From: Chitiniphilus eburneus
GTDB lineage: Bacteria; Pseudomonadota; Gammaproteobacteria; Burkholderiales; Chitinibacteraceae
Length of the DNA: 64,000 nucleotides
Reading direction: 5' to 3'
Assembly: GCF_005048205.1 (NCBI RefSeq)
Contig: NZ_SUMF01000003.1
Location: 62,001-126,000, forward strand
Under the pieces are notes generated by a model that was not told where the DNA came from, searched no databases, and saw nothing but the letters and a program-made list of their open reading frames with translations. Shown in pieces: positions 32,801 to 42,695 of this stretch (position 1 is the first letter of the stretch; each line of letters opens with the position of its first letter). A program made the translations under genes and the position numbers.

Positions 32801-33692
32801 GGCCGGCGCCGATGCCGCCGCCGATGAGAAAGCCGACGCTGGCCGACGGCCCGATGCCGATGCTGACGTTGAAGCGGTTGGCCACCGCGCGCAGCGCCAG
32901 GATGGTGCCGGCCAGGCCGGGGTTGAGCACGCCGAGCACGCCCAGCGCGATGGCGGCCTCGGTACTGCCGAGCGTACCAGTGGCGGGAAAGCGCGCTTCG
33001 CGGCGGTTGGTATCCAGTGCCACCACCGGGTAGGCACGCAGGCTTTGCGCCGTGGCGGGTGCGGCGCCGTTGCCCGGCGCGGTGGCGGAAGGTGCGGCCG
33101 GTGCCGGTGCGGGGGCCGGAAAGCTGCCGAAGCCGTCGTCATAGGGTGCGGCACCGTTGCCGCTGCCGTTGGTGGTCGGCGCCGGCACGGTGGCGCCGTT
33201 GCCAGGGCGGGCTTCCGCGCCGGCGGGACGGGCATCGCCGCCCCATTCCAGGCTGGGATCGTGACCGTTGGTGGCGCCATACGCCGACGGCGCGGCCGGC
33301 GACACCAGCCGCCGCAGGCCGCGCCCGGACAAACCGGCGATGTTGACGTACATATTGCCGCCGCTGGGCGCCTGTACCGTGATCGGCGAGCCGCCGCTGC
33401 CTTCGGCATAGGTGGCCAGGCCGAAATAGAGCCGCGGCTGGCCGACGAAATTGGACAGCACGTCCGGCGGCACCAGGTAGACCGCTTCGCCCCGTCGCGC
33501 CCGGATCACCCCACCCGCGCCCCGGCTGGAATAGAAATTGGCCCGGGTGCGCTGGCCGCGCCGCTCGGGCTTGAACAGTTCGGGATCGGTGGCGATGCCC
33601 ACTTCGAACAGCGGGCTCTCGGTCCGGATCGTGAAACCCAGCACGCTGAATCGATCGTCGATCGACTCGCGATTGGCTCGAATGACTGGCAT
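29817..33692 (-). CDS. 1291-residue protein with trypsin-like, NlpC/YiiX-like and papain/C39-like peptidase domains
   Basis: ATG 33692 is chosen because GTAGGAGG precedes it, 8 bases after the upstream stop; the open frame runs further upstream but only as an antisense-quality shadow. Residues 1-130 are an unknown N-domain (EAVYLVPPDVLSNFVGQPRL), and 150-215 a Pro/Ala/Gly linker. Residues 240-400 are a glycine-rich beta region. Residues 455-665 are a V8/trypsin-like domain with H491 (ILTCAHN), D538 (NDLAVID) and S619 (KGASGSPV). Residues 695-860 are a permuted NlpC/P60 (YiiX-like) domain with H725 (ISHAMLYVG) and C826 (AYCSELVYDAF). Residues 900-1065 are a papain/C39-like domain with C916 (GSCWAASAAM), H1002 (GGHVRVLVGM) and D1026. 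The last 105 residues are a beta-rich domain. No signal peptide is visible. Confidence 0.88.
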   Translation of the reverse strand: MPVIRANRESIDDRFSVLGFTIRTESPLFEVGIATDPELFKPERRGQRTRANFYSSRGAGGVIRARRGEAVYLVPPDVLSNFVGQPRLYFGLATYAEGSGGSPITVQAPSGGNMYVNIAGLSGRGLRRLVSPAAPSAYGATNGHDPSLEWGGDARPAGAEARPGNGATVPAPTTNGSGNGAAPYDDGFGSFPAPAPAPAAPSATAPGNGAAPATAQSLRAYPVVALDTNRREARFPATGTLGSTEAAIALGVLGVLNPGLAGTILALRAVANRFNVSIGIGPSASVGFLIGGGIGAGLIFAPGDQIGYYGQFDIRGGWIDSASVELQITIVGGGIDSFGGISWAVAAEVDAGVSVSAQALFNTSLQFQGVTFGLGLGLGVEPIQVFLSLQGSYASGLALAQGYAPPQRRAALVRAQEILTPFYDPADPSSALTCQNDAFSAEREQWFAGVPNTTLFPHSAICQLLMTAPNGSVYQGTGFYIGRNRILTCAHNLHGKTRVTIIPGRNGAGGKPFGETTVQSSSWRVAPGYTGSGNWANDLAVIDNVPLAAPNDQWFEFLNATPSDQLPIVVCGYSLQSVAVPALTQAIDGDMQHLHGGYAASQSGPEVIEYPILTLKGASGSPVYHIANDGGTLRALVCAVHVTGEPAAQGLNRGCFITPRKIDWIEGRATSFALAARALAIPLDPGDGGRSIGLDALQPGDVIVSTARHIVSYGIRAGTLSAISHAMLYVGGGKVIEAVGEGVRETTLATAINGALLAVAYRDPRVDSGKAAAMVAYARGRVGNPYNYAGVAFTGYRILNPGGAALIDALARVLGLEVGQAGAAYCSELVYDAFQDAGIPLPGARPTDSRPSDIVDLFGTQLGYVGHLIASDVPLGIPLSLGVSRPLGLARGLSGESFSVHWDTTPYYPQTSDGSCWAASAAMIVGWRDNRRVTDQEIAGMVPVLNAYRNGLWPSQRQQLADAWNLVAEPPASYPIGEWRRLLENHGPVYVDMTWDTDGGGHVRVLVGMTSDGAEDGSDTFMYLHDPWYGTPGRIKVSYADFLALYEGRTGNSGGQLQYQLLHAASIPSHARPVTAAPFSLETADSASGDTSQAPRFSRAPAPPPMGEALSYSGRSHALTGPGVAVEIASAIAGATMERVANNVGDITWELDQLRGMKHPNDRAPDPAPATRDGEVIRLEDWPRVSDSYIDDIYAGFEINWQYTGKSVGNVLISNISTNDAIGWGLVVKAKIMDDNIVYPRDNPTFAALRIRFEYRFTHVLVQDQIAIVDVRLYGNGTRNVQFRWEQTGMF

Positions 33693-33700
33693 GCGTCCTC

Positions 33701-34027
33701 CTACCGGCTGCTGCCGATGTGTGGCGTAGGCGCTGGCCCGGGGGCGGGACCGGGGGGCGCCGTGTCGTCGGACGGCGGAGCCGTCGCTGCGTCGAACATC
33801 GCGGGGGAGATCTGCTCCCAGAACCGTTGGGAGGCATCGACCCCGATTTCCTGAAGCAAGGGCGCCATGAAGCGCTCCATGCTGGCCAGATCGCGGAAAA
33901 AGCCCTTCTTGCCCGACTGGACATGCTCGATGGAGCCACGCCATTCGCCGGGACCGGCCTCGTATTCGCCTCGCTCGCGCCAGACCCGCACGATGAACGA
34001 GGCGGTCTGGTCTTCCAGGAGCGACAT
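33701..34027 (-). CDS. First gene of the cluster: small conserved protein (108 aa)
   Basis: The start ATG 34027 has GGGGAG eight bases upstream; an earlier in-frame start would cut into the repeat region. The folded part (SFIVRVWRERGEYEAGPGEW, RGSIEHVQSGKKGFFRDLAS) is followed by a Pro/Ala tail. Single-domain proteins with the pattern WRG-IEHVQSG---FRDL occur in many bacteria without known function. It precedes the triple-peptidase gene by eight bases and sits 44 bases downstream of the 11-bp repeats. Confidence 0.72.
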   Translation of the reverse strand: MSLLEDQTASFIVRVWRERGEYEAGPGEWRGSIEHVQSGKKGFFRDLASMERFMAPLLQEIGVDASQRFWEQISPAMFDAATAPPSDDTAPPGPAPGPAPTPHIGSSR

Positions 34028-34070
34028 GCACGGACTCCCCGCTGTTCGCCCTGGAGTGTCGGCCTGCCGG

Positions 34071-34110
34071 ATCACGGGTGAATCACGGCGATATCACGGG
34101 GGGATCACAG
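34071..34110. repeat. Four direct repeats with exact 11-bp spacing upstream of the cluster
   Basis: ATCACGG begins at 34071, 34082 and 34093, and ATCACAG at 34104. On the cluster's coding strand these read C(C/T)GTGAT every 11 bases, which puts all copies on one DNA face. OmpR/PhoB-type response regulators bind direct repeats of this period. The array ends 44 bases before the first cluster ATG. Confidence 0.6.
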
Positions 34111-34296
34111 GGTCGTAAGCCTGTGGGATGCCGCCGTGATGTCGGGCGGGAACGGGATGCGTGCACTTTGGCGCAAGCTAGTTGCCGCGCGGTCTGGCGA
34201 GGCGGCGGGGGTTGTCAGGCGGTGGGCGGCGGCGCCCGCTCGCAACGGTGTCGATCGGGCGTATGCTGGGGCCTGTAGTCACTACGGAGTTGGGCG

Positions 34297-34716
34297 ATGG
34301 CGGAAACCTTTACCATCGGCACGCTGGGCAAGGCCGCGGGCGTCAATCTGGAAACCGTGCGTTATTACGAGCGCATCGGCCTGCTGCCTCCGGCGCCGCG
34401 CAGCGAAGGCGGCTATCGACGCTACGACGGCGTGGCCGTCAAACGCCTGCGTTTCATCCGGCGTGGGCGCGAGCTGGGTTTCGGCATCGACGAGATTCGC
34501 ACGCTGCTGCAACTGGCCGATCATCCACAGCAGCCGTGCGATGCGGCGGATCATCTGGCGCAACAGCACCTGGCCGAGGTGGAGGCCAAGATCGCGGACC
34601 TGCTGGCAATGCGCGACGTGCTGGCACGGCTGGTGGGTTGCCACAGCACCAGCGCCGAGCACTGCCGGTTGCTGGAAACGCTGGAACAGCGCGACTGCTG
34701 CGTCGGGCGGGACTGA
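34297..34716 (+). CDS. MerR-family regulator with metal- or thiol-sensing cysteines
   Basis: The 139-residue product has the MerR winged-helix start FTIGTLGKAAGVNLETVRYY and a long dimerisation helix. Cysteines sit at 81, 115 and 123, plus a terminal pair at 134-135. The 81/115/123 spacing recalls MerR and ZntR/CadR sensors. Neisserial NmlR regulators of formaldehyde detoxification are also MerR proteins that lie beside adhC-type genes. The downstream adhC-fghA pair fits that alternative, although the 268-bp element intervenes. It is divergent from the cluster. Confidence 0.85.
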   Translation: MAETFTIGTLGKAAGVNLETVRYYERIGLLPPAPRSEGGYRRYDGVAVKRLRFIRRGRELGFGIDEIRTLLQLADHPQQPCDAADHLAQQHLAEVEAKIADLLAMRDVLARLVGCHSTSAEHCRLLETLEQRDCCVGRD

Positions 34717-34852
34717 ACGCGGCGCGGCGCGACGTCGGACCGGTTTGCTCCTTCATGCCAGGGCTCGATCCACCCCGCCGGGATGCGCCGCGCTTCGCGC
34801 AACCATCCAGCCCGCGATCCAACGCATCCCCGTTTGAAGGTCGATTCGCCCC

Positions 34853-35120
34853 AGGGCGTGTCATCCAATGTTTCGCGGCAGCGCTGGGCCGAAAAAGCAC
34901 CAGGCACCAGGCGCATGACGCAGGCAATAACCGGTTATTGGCAAGGCGTGCAACGCAGTGGATGGTGTTTTTTCGGCCCAGCCCTGCGGGTTCGGTGCAT
35001 TTCGGGCGCCGCGCGGCGTCGCTGGCCGCTTGCGGTATCCATACCGCCGCGCGTCCAGCTCCTGGCGCGGCATCCCGAACTGCACCGAACGCTGTCGTGA
35101 AACATTGGATGACACGCCCT
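34853..35120. mobile_element. MITE-like element, copy 1 (268 bp)
   Basis: The element is bounded by inverted repeats AGGGCGTGTCATCCAATGTT.. (22 bp, perfect). Its left half folds around CAATAACCGGTTATTG with arms GCTGGGCCG/CGGCCCAGC. Its right half folds through GTTCGGTGCA/TGCACCGAAC. It has no transposase gene. A nearly identical copy is at 43372 and a half copy at 45476. It separates the MerR gene from the formaldehyde dehydrogenase gene. Confidence 0.8.
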
Positions 35121-35122
35121 AG

Positions 35123-37143
<2,021 letters not shown>

Positions 37144-37771
37144 CGGAGCGCCTGAGCGCAACCTCTTTCGGGGGGCAGGCCTTTCAGGCGACAGACGGCG
37201 GTGTGCAGATTCCCACTGACATCGGTTTTTTTCTCCAACCTTGGCGATTTCTTTCCTGGAAATGATTGAAATTCGCCTGTCATCTTCGCTGATTATTGCT
37301 TTGTCTATTCATGCCGATGTCGGAAGATATCGGGTTGAATTGATGGCAGCGCTTGCGCCAATTCGGTATTCGACTGAATCGGCAACGAATTGAAAATGGA
37401 AACACAGCCCGCTGGCATGCGATGAAAAAATGACTGCAAGGCAAGCAGGGCAAGGCTTGGCCTGCTGCGGTGACGCCGCTGCGCAAGCCCGGCATATTCT
37501 GTTTTCCTGACGCCAGGAAAACCGGTATTGCACCTGACAGCCGCCGCTGGGATCATCCCGGGCGACGTCAATCGGATTCCTCCTCATCTTCTTCGAGATA
37601 TTTTTACCTGGAACAAACAAATCGCACCTGAGGGTAAAGCCCGCATAGTCATCCGTCCGATTGCCGGCTATCCTGACAGGAATACTTTGGTTGCCGTCCG
37701 AAAGCAGGGCCATTCTGGCGGCGGCGTTTGTTCGAGGCGCCAGCGCGGCGAATTGGCAGGGAGACTGGAAA
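37144..37771. other. Intergenic region without a supported gene
   Basis: These 628 bases have lower GC than the flanks and contain open frames on both strands. None has an SD together with protein-like composition. It presumably contains the chemoreceptor promoter and 5' leader. I see no repeat or clear terminator hairpin. Confidence 0.5.
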
Positions 37772-39391
37772 ATGACGTTAAGGCAGAAAGCATGGGGTTT
37801 GACCGGGGTGGTGCTGGTCTTCCTGCTGGGCATGATGCTGGTGGGGCTGTACGTATTGCGCGATGCCAGCGACAAGGACAACCGGGCCCGCATCAAGCAA
37901 TTGATGAAGAGCACCTACAGCACCATCGTGCAACTGGAGAACATGGCCGCGTCCGGCAAGCTGCCGGAAGACGAGGCCAAGGCCATCGCCACGCAGATCC
38001 TGCGCGAAAACAAGTACCACGACTCCGAATACGTCTACGTCACCGATGAAAAACTGATCTTCGTCGCCGCACCGCTGGACCCCCAATTGCACGGCACCAG
38101 CTTCAATGATTTCAAGGATTCCAAGGGCAATAGCGTTGGCGCCATCGCCAAGGCCGCGCTGGACAAATCCGGCGGCGCGCTCACCGAGTACTGGTGGGAT
38201 TCCGAGCGCGAAGGCAAGGTGGTGGACCTGCTGTCGGTGGCCGAACGCACTCCGCGCTGGAACTGGGTGGTCGGCAGCGGTATCAGCTTTGCCGAGGCCG
38301 ATCAGCGCTTCTGGGCCAACGCCCGCTGGCAGGTAATCATCTGTGTGATATTCGCCGGCATCATCGGCACGGTCCTGGTGCTGGCGGTCCGTCGCCTGAT
38401 GCTGAGCCTGGGTGGCGAGCCGGACGACGTGGTGCATCTGGTGACCAAGGTGGCCGATGGCAATCTTTCGGACGATGGCCGCGTTTCGAATGCGCCGCAG
38501 GGCAGCATCATGGGCGCGGTGGAGCGCATGCGGGGCTCGCTGCGCACAGTGCTGAGCGAAGTGCAGCGCGACGCGCAGCAACTGGAACAGCATGCCACGC
38601 TGATTGCATCGGCCAGCCAGCAGATTTCCGTCGCGTCGGATCGCCAGACCGATTCCACTGCCTCGATGGCGGCGGCGATGGAAGAACTGACGGTCAGCAT
38701 CAACCATATCTCCGACAACACGGCCGATACCGAGGAATCGTCGCGCACTGCCACCGCGCTGGCGGCCGAGGGCGTGAGCCAGGTGAACCAGACGTCGTCC
38801 GCGATGGCGCACATTGCCGACAGCGTGGCGCGCGCCTCTGGCCAGATTCGCCAACTGGACGACAAGGCGAAGGAAATCTCCAGTATCGCGGCCGTCATCA
38901 GCGATATCGCCGGACAGACCAACCTGCTGGCGCTGAACGCGGCCATCGAGGCCGCGCGTGCCGGCGAGCAGGGCCGCGGTTTCGCGGTGGTGGCCGACGA
39001 GGTGCGCAAGCTGGCCGAGCGTACCGGCAGCGCCACCGTGGAAATCGAGCAGATGCTGGCTTCGGTGAAGGCCGAGACCGACTCGGTGGTGACCGTGATG
39101 AACGAGGCGCTGCCGCAGGTGGAAAACGGCGCGGAGATGGCCAAGCACGTGAGCGACTCGCTGCAACGCATCCATAGTGGCGCCGAGAGCACTTTGTCCC
39201 GCCTGCGCGAAATGGCCACGGCCACTCGCGAGCAGAGCCAGGCCAGCAATGCCATCGCCGGCCGCGTCGAGGACATTTCGCAGATGGTCGAAGAGACCAC
39301 CCAGTCGATCCGCAGCGCAGCGCATACCGCTGGCGAGATCGAGCATGTGGCGCACAGCCTGAACCGCGTGGTGCAGCGTTTCCGGCTCTGA
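37772..39391 (+). CDS. Methyl-accepting chemotaxis protein with a Cache-type sensor
   Basis: The 539-residue chemoreceptor has TM1 at about 7-29 and a single-Cache periplasmic domain at about 30-185 ([20 protein letters not shown], then [10 protein letters not shown]). TM2 is at about 190-212, followed by a HAMP-like segment starting [20 protein letters not shown]. The cytoplasmic signalling hairpin contains the MCP core [23 protein letters not shown] 37772 follows GGGAG. The ligand is unknown. An intrinsic terminator follows. Confidence 0.95.
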   Translation: MTLRQKAWGLTGVVLVFLLGMMLVGLYVLRDASDKDNRARIKQLMKSTYSTIVQLENMAASGKLPEDEAKAIATQILRENKYHDSEYVYVTDEKLIFVAAPLDPQLHGTSFNDFKDSKGNSVGAIAKAALDKSGGALTEYWWDSEREGKVVDLLSVAERTPRWNWVVGSGISFAEADQRFWANARWQVIICVIFAGIIGTVLVLAVRRLMLSLGGEPDDVVHLVTKVADGNLSDDGRVSNAPQGSIMGAVERMRGSLRTVLSEVQRDAQQLEQHATLIASASQQISVASDRQTDSTASMAAAMEELTVSINHISDNTADTEESSRTATALAAEGVSQVNQTSSAMAHIADSVARASGQIRQLDDKAKEISSIAAVISDIAGQTNLLALNAAIEAARAGEQGRGFAVVADEVRKLAERTGSATVEIEQMLASVKAETDSVVTVMNEALPQVENGAEMAKHVSDSLQRIHSGAESTLSRLREMATATREQSQASNAIAGRVEDISQMVEETTQSIRSAAHTAGEIEHVAHSLNRVVQRFRL

Positions 39392-39417
39392 TGCCCCGTT
39401 GCATGGCGCATCCGGCA

Positions 39418-39443
39418 GGCCCTTCCACTGGAAGGGCCTTTTT
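39418..39443 (+). terminator. Intrinsic terminator after the chemoreceptor gene
   Basis: GGCCCTTCC-ACT-GGAAGGGCC, a perfect nine-base-pair stem, followed by TTTTT. Confidence 0.85.
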
Positions 39444-39554
39444 CATGTTCGCCCCCGATGACGGGTGGCCGACAACCGCGTGGACCATTGGGGCTTGGTG
39501 GGGCCGGGCGGGGTTTGTACGATGGGAGCAGATTCCATTCATCCAGGTCCATCC

Positions 39555-42104
39555 ATGACGAGAATGCAGCGCTGGGGTCTTCTGATCGCCGTGGTCATTC
39601 TGTTGCTGAATACCGCGGTGCCGTTTCTCGTATCGCGCCAGGCGGCGCTGAAACGGGAGGAAGTGGGCGCGCAACGAGAGCTGATTCATCAGCTCATCCA
39701 GTTGCTGGGTGGCTACGTCGATGCGGAAACCGGCGTGCGTGGTTTCATGCTGACCCACGACGAAACGTTCCTCGCCCCGTATGTGCACGGCCGTGGCGAA
39801 GTACGGCGCTTGTTGCCGCAGGTGGCGCGAGCGGTGCACAGCCAGCCGGAACAGAAGCGCCGGCTGGAGAAGTTGCTGCAAATCGAGCACCCGGTGAACG
39901 CGCTTCAGACGCAGCGCATCGAAGTGCTCCGTCGCAATCTGCCAATCGATACCGCCAGTGTGATCCAGGGCAAGCGGTATATGGACGCGATCCGGGCCGG
40001 AATCGGCGCGATGGACGCCGACGCCCGCCAGCGCGCGGCGGTGCTTGCCGCCGATGTGGCAAGGCTGGATCGCTGGAGTCGCATTGCCGTTGCCGGCATG
40101 ACCTTGCTGGACCTGCTGCTGATCGGAGCCGCCTGCCTGCTGGCGTTGCGTGCCATCCGCGAGCAGCGTGCCGCGATGGTCGCGGCCGACCGGGCCAATC
40201 GCCACCTGCTGAACGAAGTGGCCCAGCGTAACGAGACCATGGGCCAACTGGAACAACACACCGCGCGGCTGAACGAGGTGATCGCCACCCAGGCGTTGCT
40301 GGCCCAGTCGGCGCTGGATCTGGATCGCTTTCTGAAACTGGTGGGGGACAGCATGATGCGGCTGACCCCGGCACAGGGGGTGGTGGTCCAGATGATCGAG
40401 GGCGAGTTGCTGGCCTGTCGCGCGGGAAGTGGCGTCGGCAGCAGCCTGATCGGCACGTGGGTCGAGCAGCGGAGCAGCCTGTCGGGCCTGTGCATCGCGC
40501 AGGAACAGGTGCTGGCGTCGTCCGATACCGAAAACGATCCCCGGGTGAATCAGGAGGCCTGTCGTCGCGCTGGCGCCCGCGCGTTGGTGGTGGCACCGCT
40601 GTTCCAGGCGGGCGTTGCCGTGGGCGTGTTGATGATGGTGGCGGACCATCCGGACGCCTTTTCGCCGCACGACACGCAGACGCTGCAATTGATGGCTGGC
40701 CTGATGGGCGCGGCACTGGGCTACCAGCGGCAGTTCGAGCAGAACCAGGTGCTGCTCACCGGCCGGACGCAGGCATTGGCCGCGCTGGAACGGGAGCTGT
40801 CGCGCCGCGAGCGATACGAAGCGGAACTGGTCAGCAGCCGCCAGCGCACCCAGGCGATCATCGAGGCGTCGCACGAGATGTTCATCTGCATCGATCGCGA
40901 TGGGCTGGTGATCGACTGGAACGCCCAGGCCGCCGCCGTCTTCGGCTGGACCAAGGACGAAGTGCTGGGCCGCCCGCTGACCGAGCTGATCGTTCCCGAA
41001 CGTTTCCGCCTGCGGCATCAGGACGGCATTGCACATTTTCTCAAGACGGGCGAAGGCGCCGCGCTCAACCGGCGCATCGAGTTGCCGGCGATGCAGCGCA
41101 ATGGCAACGAGGTGCTGGTGGAACTGACCATCACCGTCCTGCACCACGGCGACACCGTCGAGTTTCCGTGTTTCCTGCGCGACATCAGCGCGCGCAAGCG
41201 CGCCGAGCAGGCGCTGCTCAACCAGCAGCAGACGTTGCGGGCGATCACCGATGCCATTCCCGCGCTGGTGGCCTTCCTGGATGCCACGCAGCGCTATCGC
41301 TACTGGAATGGGCAATACCTGGTGCTGCTCGGCATCGAGCCGACCGAAGGACAACTGATGGTCGACTTCATGGGCAAGGATTACTACGAGCGGGCGCGCC
41401 CCTATGTGGAAAGCGCCCTATGCGGCGAAAAGGTGCATTTCGAGACGACCATGGTGGCGCTGCGCGGCACCCGGCACATCGTCAGCGACCTGATCCCGCA
41501 GATCGGCGAGCAGGGAACCGTGTCCGGCTGCTACGTGGTGTCCTGGGATGTCACGGACCGCAAGCAGCAGGAGCTGGCATGGCGGACGCTGGCATCGTTC
41601 GACACGCTGACCGGGGCGCTGACCCGTGCCTTCTTCCTGGAGGCGCTGGATCTGGCGCTACGCCGGCATCGCCGCAGCGGGCAACCGCTGGCGCTGTTCT
41701 ATCTGGATGTGGATCATTTCAAGCCGATCAACGATCAGCACGGCCACGCCGTGGGCGACGCCGTGTTGCGCGGTTATGCCCAGGCCATCGAACGATCGCT
41801 GCGCGAATCGGATGTGGTGGGCCGTCTGGGGGGCGACGAATTCTGCGTCATGCTGGATGAGGTCAGAACCGAGGAGAACGCCATCGCCGTGGCGGAAAAA
41901 ATCCTCGCAGCCGTCCGCATGCCCATCGAAACCGAAAGCGGCCCGATGCAGATTTCCACCAGCATCGGCATCGCGTTCATCGTGCGCACGCAGCGCGCGC
42001 CGGATCAACTGGTGGCGCTGGCGGATTCGGCGCTGTACCAGGCCAAGCAGATCGGCCGTGATCGCTTCGCCCTGATCAGGGTGGACGATGAAGGCAGCCT
42101 GTAG
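39555..42104 (+). CDS. Membrane diguanylate cyclase: CHASE3-GAF-PAS-PAS-GGDEF
   Basis: The 849-residue protein has TM1 at about 8-26 and a CHASE3-like four-helix sensor (LLGGYVDAETGVRGFMLTHD) at about 40-170. TM2 is at about 178-198. A GAF domain spans about 250-400, two PAS domains about 435-560 and 570-690, and a C-terminal GGDEF domain about 695-849. The active motif RLGGDEF is intact. The inhibitory I-site RESD stands five residues before GGDEF, so feedback inhibition by c-di-GMP is expected. No EAL domain is present. Confidence 0.93.
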   Translation: MTRMQRWGLLIAVVILLLNTAVPFLVSRQAALKREEVGAQRELIHQLIQLLGGYVDAETGVRGFMLTHDETFLAPYVHGRGEVRRLLPQVARAVHSQPEQKRRLEKLLQIEHPVNALQTQRIEVLRRNLPIDTASVIQGKRYMDAIRAGIGAMDADARQRAAVLAADVARLDRWSRIAVAGMTLLDLLLIGAACLLALRAIREQRAAMVAADRANRHLLNEVAQRNETMGQLEQHTARLNEVIATQALLAQSALDLDRFLKLVGDSMMRLTPAQGVVVQMIEGELLACRAGSGVGSSLIGTWVEQRSSLSGLCIAQEQVLASSDTENDPRVNQEACRRAGARALVVAPLFQAGVAVGVLMMVADHPDAFSPHDTQTLQLMAGLMGAALGYQRQFEQNQVLLTGRTQALAALERELSRRERYEAELVSSRQRTQAIIEASHEMFICIDRDGLVIDWNAQAAAVFGWTKDEVLGRPLTELIVPERFRLRHQDGIAHFLKTGEGAALNRRIELPAMQRNGNEVLVELTITVLHHGDTVEFPCFLRDISARKRAEQALLNQQQTLRAITDAIPALVAFLDATQRYRYWNGQYLVLLGIEPTEGQLMVDFMGKDYYERARPYVESALCGEKVHFETTMVALRGTRHIVSDLIPQIGEQGTVSGCYVVSWDVTDRKQQELAWRTLASFDTLTGALTRAFFLEALDLALRRHRRSGQPLALFYLDVDHFKPINDQHGHAVGDAVLRGYAQAIERSLRESDVVGRLGGDEFCVMLDEVRTEENAIAVAEKILAAVRMPIETESGPMQISTSIGIAFIVRTQRAPDQLVALADSALYQAKQIGRDRFALIRVDDEGSL

Positions 42105-42185
42105 CGGCGCGGCGGCTGGGGCCATGCGCTGTCGCATCCGCGCCGCCGGCGTTGCCCCACTTGTTCGCGCCCTGGTTTGCGCCGC

Positions 42186-42458
42186 TCAGTGCCGGAGCGG
42201 CCGTGCCTCGCGTTGCAGTCCGATCCCGGTCACGGTGCCTGCGTCGTCCAGCTCCACGTACATGCCGATCAGCCGCAGCGCATCCGCGTGCAGTGTGGCA
42301 TCCAGGTGGATCACGTCGTTGCGGTGCAGCCAGAAGGTGCCGGCCAGGGTATCGGCCGAGCGCGTCACCAGATGCTCGATCAGCGGGGTGGGCACGCGCA
42401 GTACGTGCTTGCGGATGGCGGCGGATTCGGAAAAACGGAAACGCGGGGCGGTGTGCAT
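42186..42458 (-). CDS. Small hypothetical protein (90 aa)
   Basis: It starts at ATG 42458 with AGGAATAA upstream and reads MHTAPRFRFSESAAIRKHVL, then LAGTFWLHRNDVIHLDATLH. It is soluble and alpha/beta with no motif I recognise. It is divergent from the SRAP gene, and a TAGAAC-N4-GTTCTA palindrome lies between them, so the two may share an operator. Confidence 0.65.
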   Translation of the reverse strand: MHTAPRFRFSESAAIRKHVLRVPTPLIEHLVTRSADTLAGTFWLHRNDVIHLDATLHADALRLIGMYVELDDAGTVTGIGLQREARPLRH

Positions 42459-42474
42459 TGGTTTATTCCTGATA

Positions 42475-42490
42475 TAGAACGAACGTTCTA
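42475..42490. promoter_or_regulatory. Palindromic operator candidate between divergent genes
   Basis: TAGAAC-GAAC-GTTCTA is a perfect inverted repeat with a 4-base spacer. It overlaps TACAAT (42489-42494), a good -10 for the rightward SRAP transcript. The core GAAC-N4-GTTC has the shape of LexA boxes of Gram-positive bacteria, but betaproteobacterial LexA sites differ. The binding protein is unknown. Confidence 0.45.
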
Positions 42491-42624
42491 CAATGTAGTG
42501 ATCGGGCATTTTTCTGGCAACTACCGTTCGGCGGGTTGCCGCCGGCTTCGCCCGCGCCCGGGGCGCTCGCAGCGCGCCAGGTTTTGTTGCACCATCTCGC
42601 CGCCACTTTGCTCCAAGAGGTTCC

Positions 42625-42693
42625 ATGATCGTTCCTTGCCACCTTTCCACCTTCGAACCAGCCGGGCGCTACCTGCCCGGCGCGGCGCGCTGA
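42625..42693 (+). CDS. Possible 22-codon leader ORF before the SRAP gene
   Basis: ATG 42625, preceded by AGAGG, encodes MIVPCHLSTFEPAGRYLPGA plus two residues and stops two bases before the SRAP ATG. Such spacing allows translational coupling. It may be a chance frame. Confidence 0.3.
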   Translation: MIVPCHLSTFEPAGRYLPGAAR

Positions 42694-42695
42694 GC

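Noticed and set aside
16522-34027. Interpretation of the cluster as a phage tail, T6SS or contractile injection system
   Set aside because: No sheath, tube, baseplate, spike, tape-measure or AAA+ disassembly protein can be recognised, and no lysis or capsid genes occur.
33693-34031. Upstream extension of the triple-peptidase frame to 34031
   Set aside because: The extra 113 codons lie antiparallel in frame to the first cluster gene, have an Arg/Pro-rich artefactual translation, and the real start has a strong SD.
34853-35120. Short ORFs inside the MITE-like element
   Set aside because: Both strands carry 60-85 codon frames, but they arise from the palindromic GC-rich structure and are not conserved as coding between the full and partial copies.
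37309-37914. Minus-strand frame before the chemoreceptor gene
   Set aside because: It overlaps the chemoreceptor start, lacks an SD and has no protein-like features.
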